Source: Morinoia aosen (lineage: Eukaryota; Arthropoda; Malacostraca; Amphipoda; Talitridae). Taken from it: a stretch of 64,000 bases of DNA. Where the stretch lies: the NCBI GenBank assembly GCA_030386875.1, contig CM059575.1, positions 43,368,859 through 43,432,858 of the forward strand, written 5' to 3'. A program made the position numbers and the translations under genes. The notes below the pieces were generated by a model. That model searched no databases. It was not told the DNA's origin and saw only the letters and a list, made by a program, of their open reading frames with translations. Positions 22,327-32,935 of this stretch are shown one piece after another; within the stretch, counting starts at the first letter, position 1; the number at the start of each line of letters is the position of its first letter.

Positions 22327-22864
22327 TTAACATGTTTTGATGTTTCCGTTGGAGCTACTGACATGTCTTTCTTCTTCTTCCTCCGCGTTCAAGTTTTTAA
22401 TGCATAGAATGCGTTACCTATAATCTAAGTGCTTTGCGTTATTCTATATCTTTTTGGTAATGTAACCGTTCTTGCTTGACGTATTAGCGTGGCGTTTGTT
22501 TCAAGTTAAAAGTATTAACCTTAGTATTTTTAGTGTTTTAGTTAAACCTGGTATGCGTATAGTGTTCGCTGGAAGCTACCTTGTTAATGCTTATTTTTTT
22601 TGCGTAAACCTACAATAATGCTTGGCTGGTGCGATTTATCATTTGATTAATATAAATTTTTTTTTATGATTATGGATGTTGTCACAGTTAACGTAAATTG
22701 GTTCCGAATACTTACGAAGAACGAGTTGTTAACGATGCTTGAGAGTATATTTCCCCTTAACATTTTGGTTTTGGGCAGAGATTGTGTTATTTTGGGTCGA
22801 ATGCGTTTAAATTGGGTAATTAGGTTTGCGGTTTATTTTTGAAAAGTGTAGCCTCTCTAGTATT

Positions 22865-22879
22865 AAAGGGGGGGTGTTA
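22865..22879 (+). promoter_or_regulatory. Polypurine tract of Gypsy element
   Basis: AAAGGGGGGG (22865-22874) lies five bases before the start of the mapped 3-prime LTR. It would prime plus-strand DNA synthesis. The five intervening bases are TGTTA, so the true LTR may begin TGTTATGTACGG at 22875. Confidence 0.85.
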
Positions 22880-23062
22880 TGTACGGTTATGTACAAGTTG
22901 TATCTGTCTGGATCTCTGGAGTCTGTATTAGCAGTACATAAAAGCCGTTGCTGTCGAGGCTTAGTCGCTCATTCTGGTCTTGTCCTCCCTGCTGACCGCA
23001 TCTGACAATAAATCCACCCAAGCCCACACTCTGAGTTTCCATCTACCTGCGTAGACTACACA
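22880..23062 (+). repeat. 3-prime LTR of Gypsy element
   Basis: A 183-bp copy of 12105-12287 with no difference visible by eye. The TATA-like motif is at 22935-22944 and AATAAA at 23007-23012. It is followed by ATAC, the proposed target duplication. Confidence 0.95.
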
Positions 23063-23066
23063 ATAC

Positions 23067-23690
23067 GTAACAGTGCAGAATAAAAAAAGCCTACAAAAAC
23101 ACACATTATATCGTTCGTTATCGTTCACCGTAGTCGAGCATGGTCGTTGCCGTTGAGCCTTCACAACTTCTTTCTCACGAGTAGCGAGAGCAGTTTCATG
23201 TTTGTTGATCTTAAGCTGGCTAGGCAGTCCATGGAATTCCTTCTTCGATAACGTTCGATGCGATCTGTTTGGTTTTGCAGTAATGATTTAGTACCACCGG
23301 GTTTATGGTCTTCGTCGACATATTTTCGCTTTCCTTCGCTCGGAGGCTGAATTTGGCAGTTATGTACCAAGTACATAACACCCTGAAGATGAGGACGACA
23401 CAAGTAAATCCAATCCTATCATGAGAAAAGAAGCCAGACTAATATTTAAAGAATTCGAACCTTCACAATATCAGCATAAACCCCCAAAACCCAATACAAG
23501 AAACGACCAAGATCACGATCCAAATCACGGTCCCCCTCCCACAGCCACCACAGACATGATAAACAACAGAATTATGTGGACAGAGAACGACCACACTACT
23601 CCCGTGACTCTAGGATTAGAGATAGATCACCCAGAAGAAAGTAACAAACCGTGCGTCTGAAAAGCAAAAACCAAGACTACAATTCTCATG
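23067..23690. other. No gene recognised
   Basis: This is the flank of the Gypsy insertion. A 79-codon plus-strand frame (23421-23660), Pro/Asn/His-rich with a NHGPPPTATTD stretch, could be the end of a LINE ORF1 preceding the endonuclease scrap at 23690. Nothing diagnostic is visible. Confidence 0.3.
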
Positions 23691-24380
23691 GTTAATAAAT
23701 AATAAGGAATCCTACAGTCGAACTGCCAAGGTGTCAGGGGAAAGCAAGATGAACTAATGGAAATGATAAACAATCACAAACCCAGTATAATAGCACTGCA
23801 AGGAACCATATTATGGAAAAACTACCAGTTTAGAATAAAAGGCTACTGTTATGTTCTGCGACACGGTCACTATAACAGAACCCCTCATGGAGGAGTATGA
23901 ATATTTGTCCACAGTTCAATGCCTTTTAGCAAACTGTACCTGCAGACCGAACTATAAAATATGGCTATTCAGGCAAAAGTGACAGCTGATAATCATTTGC
24001 TGCATCTACATACCTAGTAGACAAACAGTCAAAAATGGAAAACTCACAGATTTGATCCACCAACTCCCGAAACCATTCATCCTAGCAGACGACTTCAACG
24101 GCCACAGCACTATATGGGGCTGCAAAAATACAGATAATAGGGGTAAGTTAATAGAAACTGTTATCACACATAATTACTTTTGCCTAATAAATACCAGCTC
24201 ACGCTCTAGGATGGATACAATTATGAATCAGCTATCGACTTGACAACATGTTCACCCACATTGGCCGTACTACTCAATTGGGTTGCTTTCGACTCACCGG
24301 GAGAACGTTTTCGTAAGTGACCATTGCCCTATTTTGATCACTTACTTTAACCGAAATCAACCCAACCAATCCCTATCAAC
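23690..24380 (+). pseudogene. LINE APE-endonuclease fragment
   Basis: In shifting frames the plus strand shows an endonuclease of a non-LTR retrotransposon. An SIIALQGT-like motif (near 23785) stands in place of the usual LQET. A PHGGV segment follows near 23880. The ILADDFNGHSTIWG block (24081-24120) is the GDFNAH catalytic motif with Asp for Gly, followed by NRGKLIE. VSDHCPI (about 24315) is the SDH motif near the domain end. Frameshifts and stops make it non-functional. No RT follows; a different LINE begins near 24650. I/Jockey-type elements fit best. Confidence 0.65.
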
Positions 24381-25372
24381 TATCTGGAATTACTCAAAAG
24401 CTAATTAGGGATTTTACTCCCATAAGAAAACATGGAATGAGCCGATGTTAAATACGATAACTATCCATAACGAACAACTACTCATACTAGACCAGTAGAC
24501 TCCGTGACTCCGTGCAGTGAGGACGTTCTCTATCCTCGCTCCGAAACACAGTGCCACTATTGGTTAGAAAAAATGTTCTCCTAACCTAAATGGGTACCCA
24601 CTGTCGCCATCAGGATTCAAATGTGATATAAACATACCATACATCAAAATCATCAAACTATAAGTATAATATTCACTCTAAAAAGAGTGTGGAAGTGAAA
24701 GTGTTCAACCCTCATCTAACAAGGAACCAAGTGCTCTCAATCTTTACAATAGCGCCTAAGAAGCGAGGCAGCAACAGTAGTAGCGGCAGCAACAACAACA
24801 GCAGTCAACTTCAGTCGAAGTTTGGGCCATATCTTGATGTGTCTAGCTTAACGAAAGATGGCAAGGAAGTGGTTTCTGTCCTAATAAAATACTTCGACTC
24901 AGATTGACAAAATTTAATAGTAAAATTGAAAATATGCTAAGCCAAATAAGAATCATTAAAACACTATTTGAAACAATTGCGGGAAAAGAAGCAGAGCACA
25001 AGGAAATTTTAAAAAAAAACAGAATGAGAAAACAAGTGGCTTAGTCTCCCGTCTCGACCGCTTGAAGAAAAATGATCAGCGCCGAGATTTAGGAGACAAA
25101 AATACACTCTCGTCATTTCTGGGAGGGAACTACCGCAATCACACACAAACGAAAGCTGCAAAGAAACAGTTTGCCAGCTCCTGAAGGAAAATACCAACAT
25201 CGACCTCTGCGACAATGACATCACGTCAGCAACCAGAATGGGGAAAAAACAGTAACTGGGAATGTAGATCCAAGAAACTTTGCATTTGAACTAAAAAATT
25301 ATAACAAATAACGTGAAGTTCTCACCGCCTGCCGGGAAAAGAAACCAAAGCTCTTCATAAATGAATACCTCA

Positions 25373-26497
25373 GTAGTGTTCTCCCTCAGGCTGCTTTACA
25401 CTCCGGGCAGACTGTGAATATCTTTTAACTCTGAATATCAATGCCCGGAGCGAGTGCCTGAGGTACAAACGAACCCCGCAGGGTAAGGAAAACACAACTG
25501 GAATAATAATAATAATAATGAAGGCATCTACGGATGCTTTATTTCCAATCAAGCCTGATACATATCACCTTGTACATTGGATTTTCATATGCCTTATAAC
25601 TAACGCCAGGACGCCATGACGCTTTCCCCCGGTCAAGACCGGTACCCATTTCAGACACCTGGGTAGAGTGGGGTATTGTGCTTGGAATTTTTCTCCTATA
25701 CCCAACAGAGAAAATCGCCACTGCCAGCGCCGAGTTTCGAACCTGGGTCCCGGCCGCACGGCGGCAGAACCTCTAGCACATGGCTATCGCGAGCATAAAT
25801 GCCGTGTTATTGTGAAGATCGCCGACAGTATGACACATGAGGTAAATATTTACAGTCAGGTAGTCCAGTACTCGAAGACGATTTGAAGGACCGACGGTTG
25901 TCGGTGAGTCGCGGCGTGAGCGACGTGCGTAGCGGTGAGCCGTCGAGGTGGCGATGAAGGCCGTGAGGCTGCTGCTTGCGAGGCAGCCGAGACTCAAAGT
26001 GAATATCAGAGTTGCTTGGAGCGAACTGCTGCGTGTCGATTCGATGCGGGTAGCCTGCTGCGAGGAGAGTCGCAGGGAGAAGACTGTGAGAGCCTCTGAT
26101 GTGAGGAGGCTTGCTACAAGACGTGTGTGAGCCGCTGCTGTGAGGAGGCTCGTAGGAAGACTTGTGAGAATATCAGGGCCTCTGCAAGCAAACTGAGCTG
26201 CGCCATCCGCGCAGCTCTTTATATAGGGCTGGCTGCGGCCACATTAGGCCGAGCTAGCTCTCTGATTGGTCGACGTGTAGTGGCGGGTTGTCGCCGTCTG
26301 TGCTGTATTAAGCTTTCGTGAGTCTCTTCAGATGTCGCCTTGTTGCTTGAACCGTGTGGCTTGTAGAGGCTTGGTCCGCCACCCCAGCGCCAGACTTGAG
26401 CGCTGATTGGTCGGCCAGTAGGAGCACTTCGAAGCTGTGAGGTGGCGCTTTTGAGTTGTGTGGTGGTGAGCGCGCACAGCTAGTTGAGACCACCACA
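25373..26497 (-). mobile_element. Solo-LTR-like insertion carrying a SINE
   Basis: This insertion interrupts LINE ORF1 and is flanked by CCTCA (25368-25372 and 26498-26502; the preceding A also matches, giving ACCTCA). Read on the minus strand it begins TGTGGTGGTC and has a TATATAAAG box at 26217-26225, followed by GC-rich sequence. This suits an LTR of about 0.83 kb once the SINE is removed. It ends ACACTAC rather than the canonical CA. The first 11 bases and the inverted end also match imperfectly (9 of 11), so a DNA transposon remains possible. No internal coding region is present. Confidence 0.55.
25502..25795 (-). mobile_element. tRNA-derived SINE, copy 2
   Basis: A close copy of the SINE at 766-1060 with the same orientation, ATT-repeat tail and body. 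Its box B is better preserved (GGTTCGAAACT). It sits inside the solo-LTR-like insertion, making three levels of nesting. A short stem, GCATC-CGTA-GATGC, precedes the tail. Confidence 0.9.
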
Positions 26498-26717
26498 CCT
26501 CATACCTTCACGAGCTAACACCATGTACATTCTGAGAGTAGCCAAAAGGAAATTCCCAGAGAAAATTGGAATCCCGAGAACACAGGACGGAAACATCTTC
26601 GTATCTAACCCCGGAAACCCAGATTCAAGACGCCGCCAGCTCAACACGCCAGAAGACCTTGAGCAATACCTGATGCTACAACTGAACATGTCATCGCAAC
26701 AGGTCATGGGTGACTAG

Positions 26718-27396
26718 GCTTGGGTGATCACCTCAATTAGATATCATGTCAGTTTCATCTCAATTAGGTATCATTTCAGTTTTACCTCAATTAGATATCA
26801 GTTTAACCTCAATCTTGACAAATGTATAACAGACGTGTGTAAACATTTATGACAGCTGTATTTGTACTTTTTTAACAACGCCATCAGCAATTTTTACCAA
26901 CAAATGTTACTGTGGAATTTAGATTTCCGCCTTGTTTACTTTCCTACCTTATTGGTATGAAAATTTTATTTTTTTTTACCACTAAAGTTGTTATTACGTG
27001 TAAACCATATGAGCCGATTATATCATTGTCGTCAAAATTTTTAGAACTTATTACCTGTCGTATGTAAACTTTGTGTCAACGCCCTCAGCAAGTTGTACGC
27101 ACCAATGTTGTGATATTGAACTCCAATATTATTCGGTCATGGACCGAGTTTGTGTGTACTCACGAAATCGAAATTTCATTCTTTTTTTCTCTTAGTTCCT
27201 AACTTAGTTTTTCGACAGGAATATCCTTTTAATTTTGACTCTGTATTTCGTCTTTAAATTATATATTACTTACTTCTTAGTGTTTACTAAGTTTAAATGA
27301 TTGCTCACGCTGATGTATTCGATGAAATCGACCCAGATTTGAAGAGAATATATCATTTGAACATTTTAACAGAATATATCCAACCCTAAACGACTC
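26718..27396. other. LINE inter-ORF region with short tandem repeat
   Basis: This AT-rich region lies between ORF1 and ORF2 of the LINE. A CTCAATTAGATATCA-type unit recurs three to four times at 26730-26815. A 30-codon frame (27297-27389) is open immediately before the endonuclease. No other feature is visible. Confidence 0.4.
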
Positions 27397-27398
27397 TC

Positions 27399-28700
27399 AT
27401 GACTGTATGTAGGTATACTAATATATCAAAATTCAATGAAACTATACGAATAACTCACCATGACTTCTCACTCCTGTGTTGGAACTGCAGGTTACTCTAT
27501 CCAAAATTGGAAGAAATACAATGTACTATTACTGAACTTAAGTATAACCCAGATGTGATTAGCTTCACCGAAAGCTGGCTAGATGACTCAACTAAAGACA
27601 TGATTCGATTTGAAAATTATGATAGTTACCATTCGCTACGAAAAACCAGTGAGGCGGAGGCATCAGTACATATATATCTAACCACATAAACTCGAAAATC
27701 ATAGCAAGTGCAACAATGAATAGGGATCATATAGAATCACTCTTCGTAGAACTGTCTAGAGATGGTAAATGAATTGTGCTTGAAACGGTGCATAGGCCTC
27801 CTACAGCCTGTCCTATATCCTTCCTGAATGAGCTAAATCGTATTATTTCTCAGTTCAACAGGTCCTTTCAATGACATAATAATATGCAGTGACTTCAATT
27901 ATTATTTACTGAAACATGAAAGCTATGAACCACTCTCTAATTTCCTAATAGCCTTTCAGTCTCAATCTTTCCTTCCGATCATCACAAAGCCTACACGAAT
28001 AACCTCAGAATCTGCTACGCTGCTTGGCAATATCTTTATGATAGACTCAACTGATTTTCTTGCAGGAATTATTACTTCTGACTCATCAGATCATTTTCCA
28101 GTTTTTCTTATTAAAAAATGTCTATATTGCTTGCACCAAGCCACGGGCTGAAACTGACTCATATCGTAAAGTAAACGCATCAAATTTAGAAGAAATGCGC
28201 ACCGTTCTAGAAGAATCAATGCCTACATTGCACATCTCTCAATTGAGAGATGTGCAATGTAGGCATTGATTCTTCTAGAACGGTGCGCATTTCTTCTAAA
28301 TTTGATGCGTTTACTTTACGATATGAGTCAGTTTCAGCCCGTGGCTTGGTGCAAGCAATATAGACATTTTTTAATAAGAAAAACTGGAAAATGATCTGAT
28401 GTGCAACACAATAATGCAACGAGCATTGATGAAGCAGTAGTAAAGTTGACTGAAACAATAATGGCCGCATACAATCAATGTTGCCCAATAGTAAATAGTA
28501 CAGTTACCCCAAAAAATAAATAGAAGCCCTGGATTACTGAATTCACCGTGATAAATATAAAGAAATGTCAAGCGTACCTAGCCCTCTTTTGCGAAAAGCG
28601 AATATCTAGAGAAACATATAACCGATTCAGAAACTATGTGACAAATCAGATGACATCAAAAATGAACTACTTTACGCTCAAGTTTACTTAATTTAAAGCT
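27399..28700 (+). pseudogene. LINE APE endonuclease, palindrome-disrupted
   Basis: From the ATG at 27399, 96 codons encode the start of an endonuclease, including FSLLCWNCRLLYPKLEEI, NPDVISFTESWLDD and HSLRK. It then loses frame. Later blocks include ICSDFNYYLL (near 27880) and SDSSDHFPVFL (about 28076-28110), the C-terminal SDH motif. Downstream, an inverted copy of 28084-28242 is inserted. After it the coding trace resumes with NASIDEAVVKLTETIMAAYNQCCP in the linker before the RT. It is inactive because of stops and the palindrome. Confidence 0.7.
28084..28401. repeat. 318-bp palindrome with no spacer
   Basis: The left arm 28084-28242 and right arm 28243-28401 are reverse complements of each other with no difference visible by eye. 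The centre is CTCTCAATTGAGAG. As a result the same 69-residue peptide is encoded on both strands. The left arm follows the LINE coding order; the right arm is the extra inverted copy. Confidence 0.95.
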
Positions 28701-29212
28701 GACGTTGAAAAGACTTAGCGCCTCCATAACTCTTGCTGTAAACCGAATAACGCCGATAAAACGAAAATTGAATATGTTGTTCAAGATAATGTAGCATACA
28801 ATGAGAAGAAAGAAATTGATAATCTCTTTAACAATTTCTTCGTAAACGTAGGGAAAACTATAGCTGATGGTATTCTAAGTGAATCTACTGATCACCTGGA
28901 ATACATGGATTATATTCGAGAACACAACTCCTTTTTCTTTACGCCTACCAACTCTTCCGATGTAATTGCGTGCATAAACAACCTGAAAAATAAATCGAGT
29001 GGGTAACAAGCGTTTCCGACAAAAGTGCTTAAAATTATTGCTGATGTTGTAGCCCCGCTGATATCCAATCTTATTAACCAGTCTCTCTTCCGAGGCACTT
29101 CTCCGAACTCCCTCAATGTTCCACTATATTCAAAAATGGTGAAAAAACTTGTGTAAACAATTATCGACCTATCTCCGTACTACCAATTATTAGGAAGGTA
29201 TTCGAAAAAATT

Positions 29213-30463
29213 GTGTATAAAAAAGTGTACTCTGATTTTGAACAAAAATCATTTCTTTACGATAAACAACACGGCTTTTGCTCTAAAAAATCAACAACAC
29301 AGGCTATATTAAATCATTTACAATTCCTTTATTCTAATATAAATGAAGGAAAGTCTGTCTTCTCTGTATTTCTTGACTTTCGAAAAGCATTCGATTGCGT
29401 GGACCATAAAATATTACTCTCGAAACTACACTGTTATGGCATTTGAAGGGTTGCCCATGATTGGTTCAGATCATACCTAACAAATCGGAAGCAATACGTT
29501 GTCATTGACGACGCAAAAACAGACCCACAGACAATTAGCCATGGAGTTCCACTAGGATCTGTTCTTGGGCCTCTCCTATTTCTGATTTTTATCAATGATA
29601 TTATTAAATTTACATCATTCTTCAAATTCATACTTTTCGCCGATGACAGTACGCTTTCTGCGGTCCTCCCGAACCAAAATTCCGCTATGATTGCGGAGAG
29701 TATAAATAATGAACTTCATAAGGTTTCATTGCGGCTTAAAGCTAATGAAATAAGCCTTAATATCGATAAAACGAAATATATTACATTCTCATACAAGAAA
29801 AATGTATCTCTCCCACGCATTAAAATTGGCGATGGTGAAATCGAAGAAACCAACTCATGTAAGTTTCTGGGCATCATAATAGATAAACATCTGACCTTCG
29901 AAGAGCACATCGCTCATATTAGTTCTGAATTATCAAAATCCATCGGAATCCTAAATAAAGTTAAAAATTTCCTGCCTGAAGCAGCTTTACAAATGCTCTA
30001 CCGAACGCTTTTTTCTACATACTTGCAATACGGAATAAAGGCATGGCACGGAACTGATAAAAATAAAACCAATAAAATTTTTACTCTGCAAAAAAGAGCT
30101 ATCAGAGCGGTAAAGAACCTAGAATATAATGCCCACACAAATGATTCATTCAAAAATTTACAAATACTTGAACTTTCGGATCTCTACAATATCTCCATTT
30201 ATAATTTCTTTTATAAAACATTAAGCAATGATGGCGGCGATTGCCTAAAACAATTATTAGCTGCACAAACTGGTCATCACGACCATTTAACCCGAAATAG
30301 ACGTAAATTCATGCTTCCTTATTATTCAAAGGCCTGGTCGCAACACAGTCTCCTCTTCGTTGGAACTAAAACTTGGAACTCAATACCTGCGGAGATCCGT
30401 GGAAGTAATTCTTATAAGGTATTCAAAAGACATCTTGAGTCTCACTTCCTATCAGAATACTAG
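29213..30463 (+). pseudogene. LINE reverse transcriptase, one stop
   Basis: A single frame of about 416 codons is interrupted only by TGA at 29444-29446. Motifs in order are KQHGFCSKKSTTQAIL, FLDFRKAFDCVDH (first catalytic Asp), HGVPLGSVLGPLLFLIFIND (the usual PQG is PLG), and FADDSTL with the catalytic Asp pair near 29640. These are followed by the KTKYITF and KFLGIIID thumb-type motifs. The C-terminal domain has HLTRNRRKF and TKTWNSIPAEIR. No RNase H follows. Upstream RT fingers (28990-29200) carry another stop and frameshift. CR1/Jockey-group by motif style. Confidence 0.85.
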
Positions 30464-30869
30464 TCGTGTAAGATCACCAAGTTACATTTTGTCTCCTACA
30501 TGTCTGGTCCAAAAAATATAACTTGTCATGGGTAACATTACCGATCTTCAGTCTGCTCTTAAATCGTTTTATAGAAAATATTGTTAAATCTAGCCGATTT
30601 GACCTATGTTGTAAAATACAGCATCAAATATCGAGTTAATTATCTCATTAATCAGTCTAATGCGAAACTAGGTTAAGTGAATTAGGTGAAACATTATTGT
30701 ACACCTTAGAATAACGTGATGGTAGGAAGCCCTAGAAGTCGCTGAACTTGTTCGGGCCCATAGGTAGCTATACTCTAGTGTGACCATTGTACTAGACTTA
30801 AGAAAAGAAAAATTTTACCTCTGTATCACCTGTGGTAAATAAATGGTTTAAAGTGTTTTAATTGTTTGT

Positions 30870-32060
30870 AATAATCCATTATTGCTGTAATGTTAAAATA
30901 TCGCTTATCACAAAAAAATTCAAATGTTCCAATTTTCTACAATACGTTTGTTAGAAATGCTTCAAGGATTCTAAAACTGCGTTTAGTTTTGTTCTAGCAT
31001 CAAAACTCAATGACGAGTCCTCTTTTGAAGTATCCATAAAAATGTCACAAAAAACTAATTTTTCGTAAAAAAATAGGCCTAAATCGAAAAAGTTACACGA
31101 GTAAAAAAAGTTTACTTTCAAAAATACATATACTGGCCAAATTTCAAACGAATCCGATGAAAATAGTCAAAATCTTGAGATGATCCCCTAAACCGAGTTG
31201 CACACTAGACTTATCAATGAATTCGCTCATTCGAGATTCGATGCTTAATTTTACAAAATAGTTTATATGGACTGGATGTTAACTGTATATTCTAGTGTTC
31301 CGCGTACCACGGAATCTCACAACCAAGAAGAGAGAAAACGGTTGGACCTTATGCCCCGACTCGTAATAAATCAACGACGAAAAGCCAGCTCATCAAGACA
31401 TTGCTTATGGGGAAGGCGAGGCCTGCGTAGCAGCAGCGAAACTGGCGTCGGAGAACGGGTGCATAAAAAACCTCACGACGGTTGAATGTTGCCAACGATT
31501 CTACAGAAGCTGCGGCAGCCTTAACGGAAATTGTGACTATTTAAGTGTACACCGACAGTTAGGAGCATTCAATATTGTACTAGAGCAGGTCTCAGAAGGG
31601 TCATATTGGTTTTTCCTCTTTAACTTGTTTTAGAACTCAGTCGGCACGCTGAGTTAGTCTCTATACATATTATCTTGTGTAGTCTCAAACCTCAGATCGA
31701 CAGATCCAATTTAACGTAGATTCAAGACCTTTTAATTTATGGTCATCATTACCCCTGCTATCTCCCAGTTACGTGGATGGTATTGTAATTAAATTTATCA
31801 TCGTTAGCATTTGCTGGTTCTAATCTATTTCTCGTCATATGTGGTGTTCATCAATCATTAAAACAGTTAAACGTATGGCCATGCTTGATGTGTGTTTCAA
31901 AACCTACTGAAATTATGTCATCAACTAGAAATTTACTCTGAAAAATAATCTATAAAAGAAGACGAGTCCAAGTAAAAAAGATTGAAAATTAACTTGTCAT
32001 AACACTAGAAACGACTTGAAAACAGACTGAAGGAAAAAAAAGAAAAAAAGAAAAAACGTC
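30870..32060. other. No gene recognised
   Basis: About 1.2 kb. A 72-codon frame at 31267-31485 (Arg-rich) has no recognisable domain. The stretch 30950-31200 is AT-rich with many poly-A runs. Nothing matches the neighbouring elements. Confidence 0.35.
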
Positions 32061-32315
32061 TATTTTCCAAATTGCCACATGAGATATACGATATACGTTC
32101 CATACGAGGAGTACTAATTGACAAACCATCCGAGGTGTACAAATAGCTAAGCCATACAAGGCATAATAATAGACAAACTATACGAGGTGTAATAATAGAC
32201 AAACTAACAGAGGTGTACAAATAGATAAACCATACGAGGCATATTAATAGACAAAATATACGAGGCGTACTAATAGACAAACCATACGTGGCGTGCTAAT
32301 AGTGACATTAACAAT
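32060..32315. repeat. 26-bp minisatellite, copy 2
   Basis: About eight units match those at 1860-2260, with the same left flank (TTTTCCAAATTGCCACATGAG-like). Orientation is the same as copy 1. Because the units add up in threes, long open frames run through the block on the minus strand. These are repeat artefacts. Confidence 0.85.
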
Positions 32316-32368
32316 GTCAAAAATTCCTATCAGGTTGAGTCCTTTAAGAGAAGAGATTTGACTTGGTT

Positions 32369-32632
32369 TTATACATGCTGAATAAATATTTCGATAGGAA
32401 AATGGGAGTCGAAATTCATTTTGAAAGCTTTGTAAGAATTTCTTTCACGGACCTCCACAGGGATTGAGTTCCGTGTCTTGGTTCTAATGAAGAGGATACT
32501 GTGTTGTGACCGAGCTCTTGAATAATAAGGAAGTATGAAGTTACTTCTATTTCGAGCTAAATGGTCTTTACGACCAGTTTGTGTAGTTAGATATTGTTTG
32601 AGGTCTTTTATTACAGGTTTGTTCCCATTCCG
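32369..32632 (-). pseudogene. LINE RT C-terminal fragment
   Basis: On the minus strand an 87-codon frame reads QTGRKDHLARNRSNFILPYY followed by RTKTRNSIPVEVRERNSYK. It aligns clearly with the last part of the RT ORF ending at 30463 (QTGHHDHLTRNRRKF, TKTWNSIPAEIRGSNSYK). It is therefore a second, antisense, diverged copy of the same LINE family. Upstream coding is lost at or before the hAT insertion at 32741. It carries a short C-terminal extension before its stop. Confidence 0.85.
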
Positions 32633-32740
32633 CTACTTAAAGCTAGCCTGTTTACTTAAATAACTTGAACATTCAAGTTCACAGATTAATTTTTAAATTA
32701 CTTATATATTGAGATATTTTACATACTGAAGTGTTATGAG

Positions 32741-32935
32741 TAGAGCTGTGCCATTGCATAACTTGCATCTATGCACGCCGAGAGATATGCAGAGTGTTTT
32801 ATGCAATGCAAAGAATAATCTTGTGCATATGCAAAATCACATATGCAATTTTGCATATGCAATATAACAGATGTAATATGCAAAATGCATATTGCATATG
32901 CGCGATATCATTGCATATATGCTGTAATACGAATG
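32741..32935. repeat. hAT left subterminal GCATA array
   Basis: A cluster of TTGCATATGCAA-type motifs, many of them short palindromes, begins about 14 bases inside the left terminus. A similar array occupies 45870-46040 at the right end. In hAT elements, subterminal repeats are binding sites for the transposase; that role is inferred here. Confidence 0.7.

Larger units (their letters stand above)
12105..23062 (+). mobile_element. Full-length Ty3/Gypsy LTR retrotransposon
   Basis: About 10.96 kb, made up of a 183-bp LTR, a 1.5-kb leader, gag (13791-15257), pol (to 19522), a 3.3-kb region downstream of pol, a purine tract and the 3-prime LTR. ATAC directly precedes the 5-prime LTR (12101-12104) and directly follows the 3-prime LTR (23063-23066), which fits a 4-bp target duplication. 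Domain order is protease, RT, RNase H, integrase, which defines the Gypsy superfamily and excludes Copia. Both LTRs read identical by eye and both large ORFs are open, so the insertion looks young. An 851-bp fold-back element sits at 21476-22326. Without it the element is about 10.1 kb. No classical env gene was recognised. Confidence 0.95.
24689..26717 (+). pseudogene. LINE ORF1 (RNA-binding-type), interrupted
   Basis: The first 72 codons (to 24907) include a Ser/Asn-rich run. After stops and shifts, segments near 25090-25370 read as VISGREL, SATRMGKK and KPKLFINEYL, which resemble the C-terminal domain of LINE ORF1 proteins. The frame is cut at 25372 and resumes at 26503 with IPSRANTMYILRVAKRKFPE, then a DGNIFVSNPG motif, and stops at 26717. 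Joining across the insertion preserves the reading frame at the target-duplication edge. That is why I treat the two parts as one gene. Such ORF1 proteins coat the LINE RNA; that role comes from family knowledge. Premature stops make it inactive. Confidence 0.6.
24640..30860 (+). mobile_element. CR1/Jockey-group LINE with nested insertions
   Basis: The plus-strand element carries an ORF1 (24689-25372 continued at 26503-26717) and an ORF2 with endonuclease and RT (27399-30463). An AATAAA occurs near 30840. ORF1 is split by a 1.1-kb solo-LTR-like insertion. The endonuclease part is disrupted by a 318-bp palindrome. No RNase H domain follows the RT, consistent with CR1-type LINEs. A scrap of the same family lies antisense at 32369-32632. 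The exact 3-prime end is not defined. The 5-prime start is set by the first recognisable ORF1 sequence. Confidence 0.75.

Noticed and set aside
23161-23403. 80-codon antisense frame next to the Gypsy 3-prime LTR
   Set aside because: No recognisable domain or start context; cannot be told from chance.
32005-32280. 91-codon antisense frame with repeating ICLVWF-like peptides
   Set aside because: Three 26-bp units make 78 bases, so open frames arise automatically from the minisatellite.
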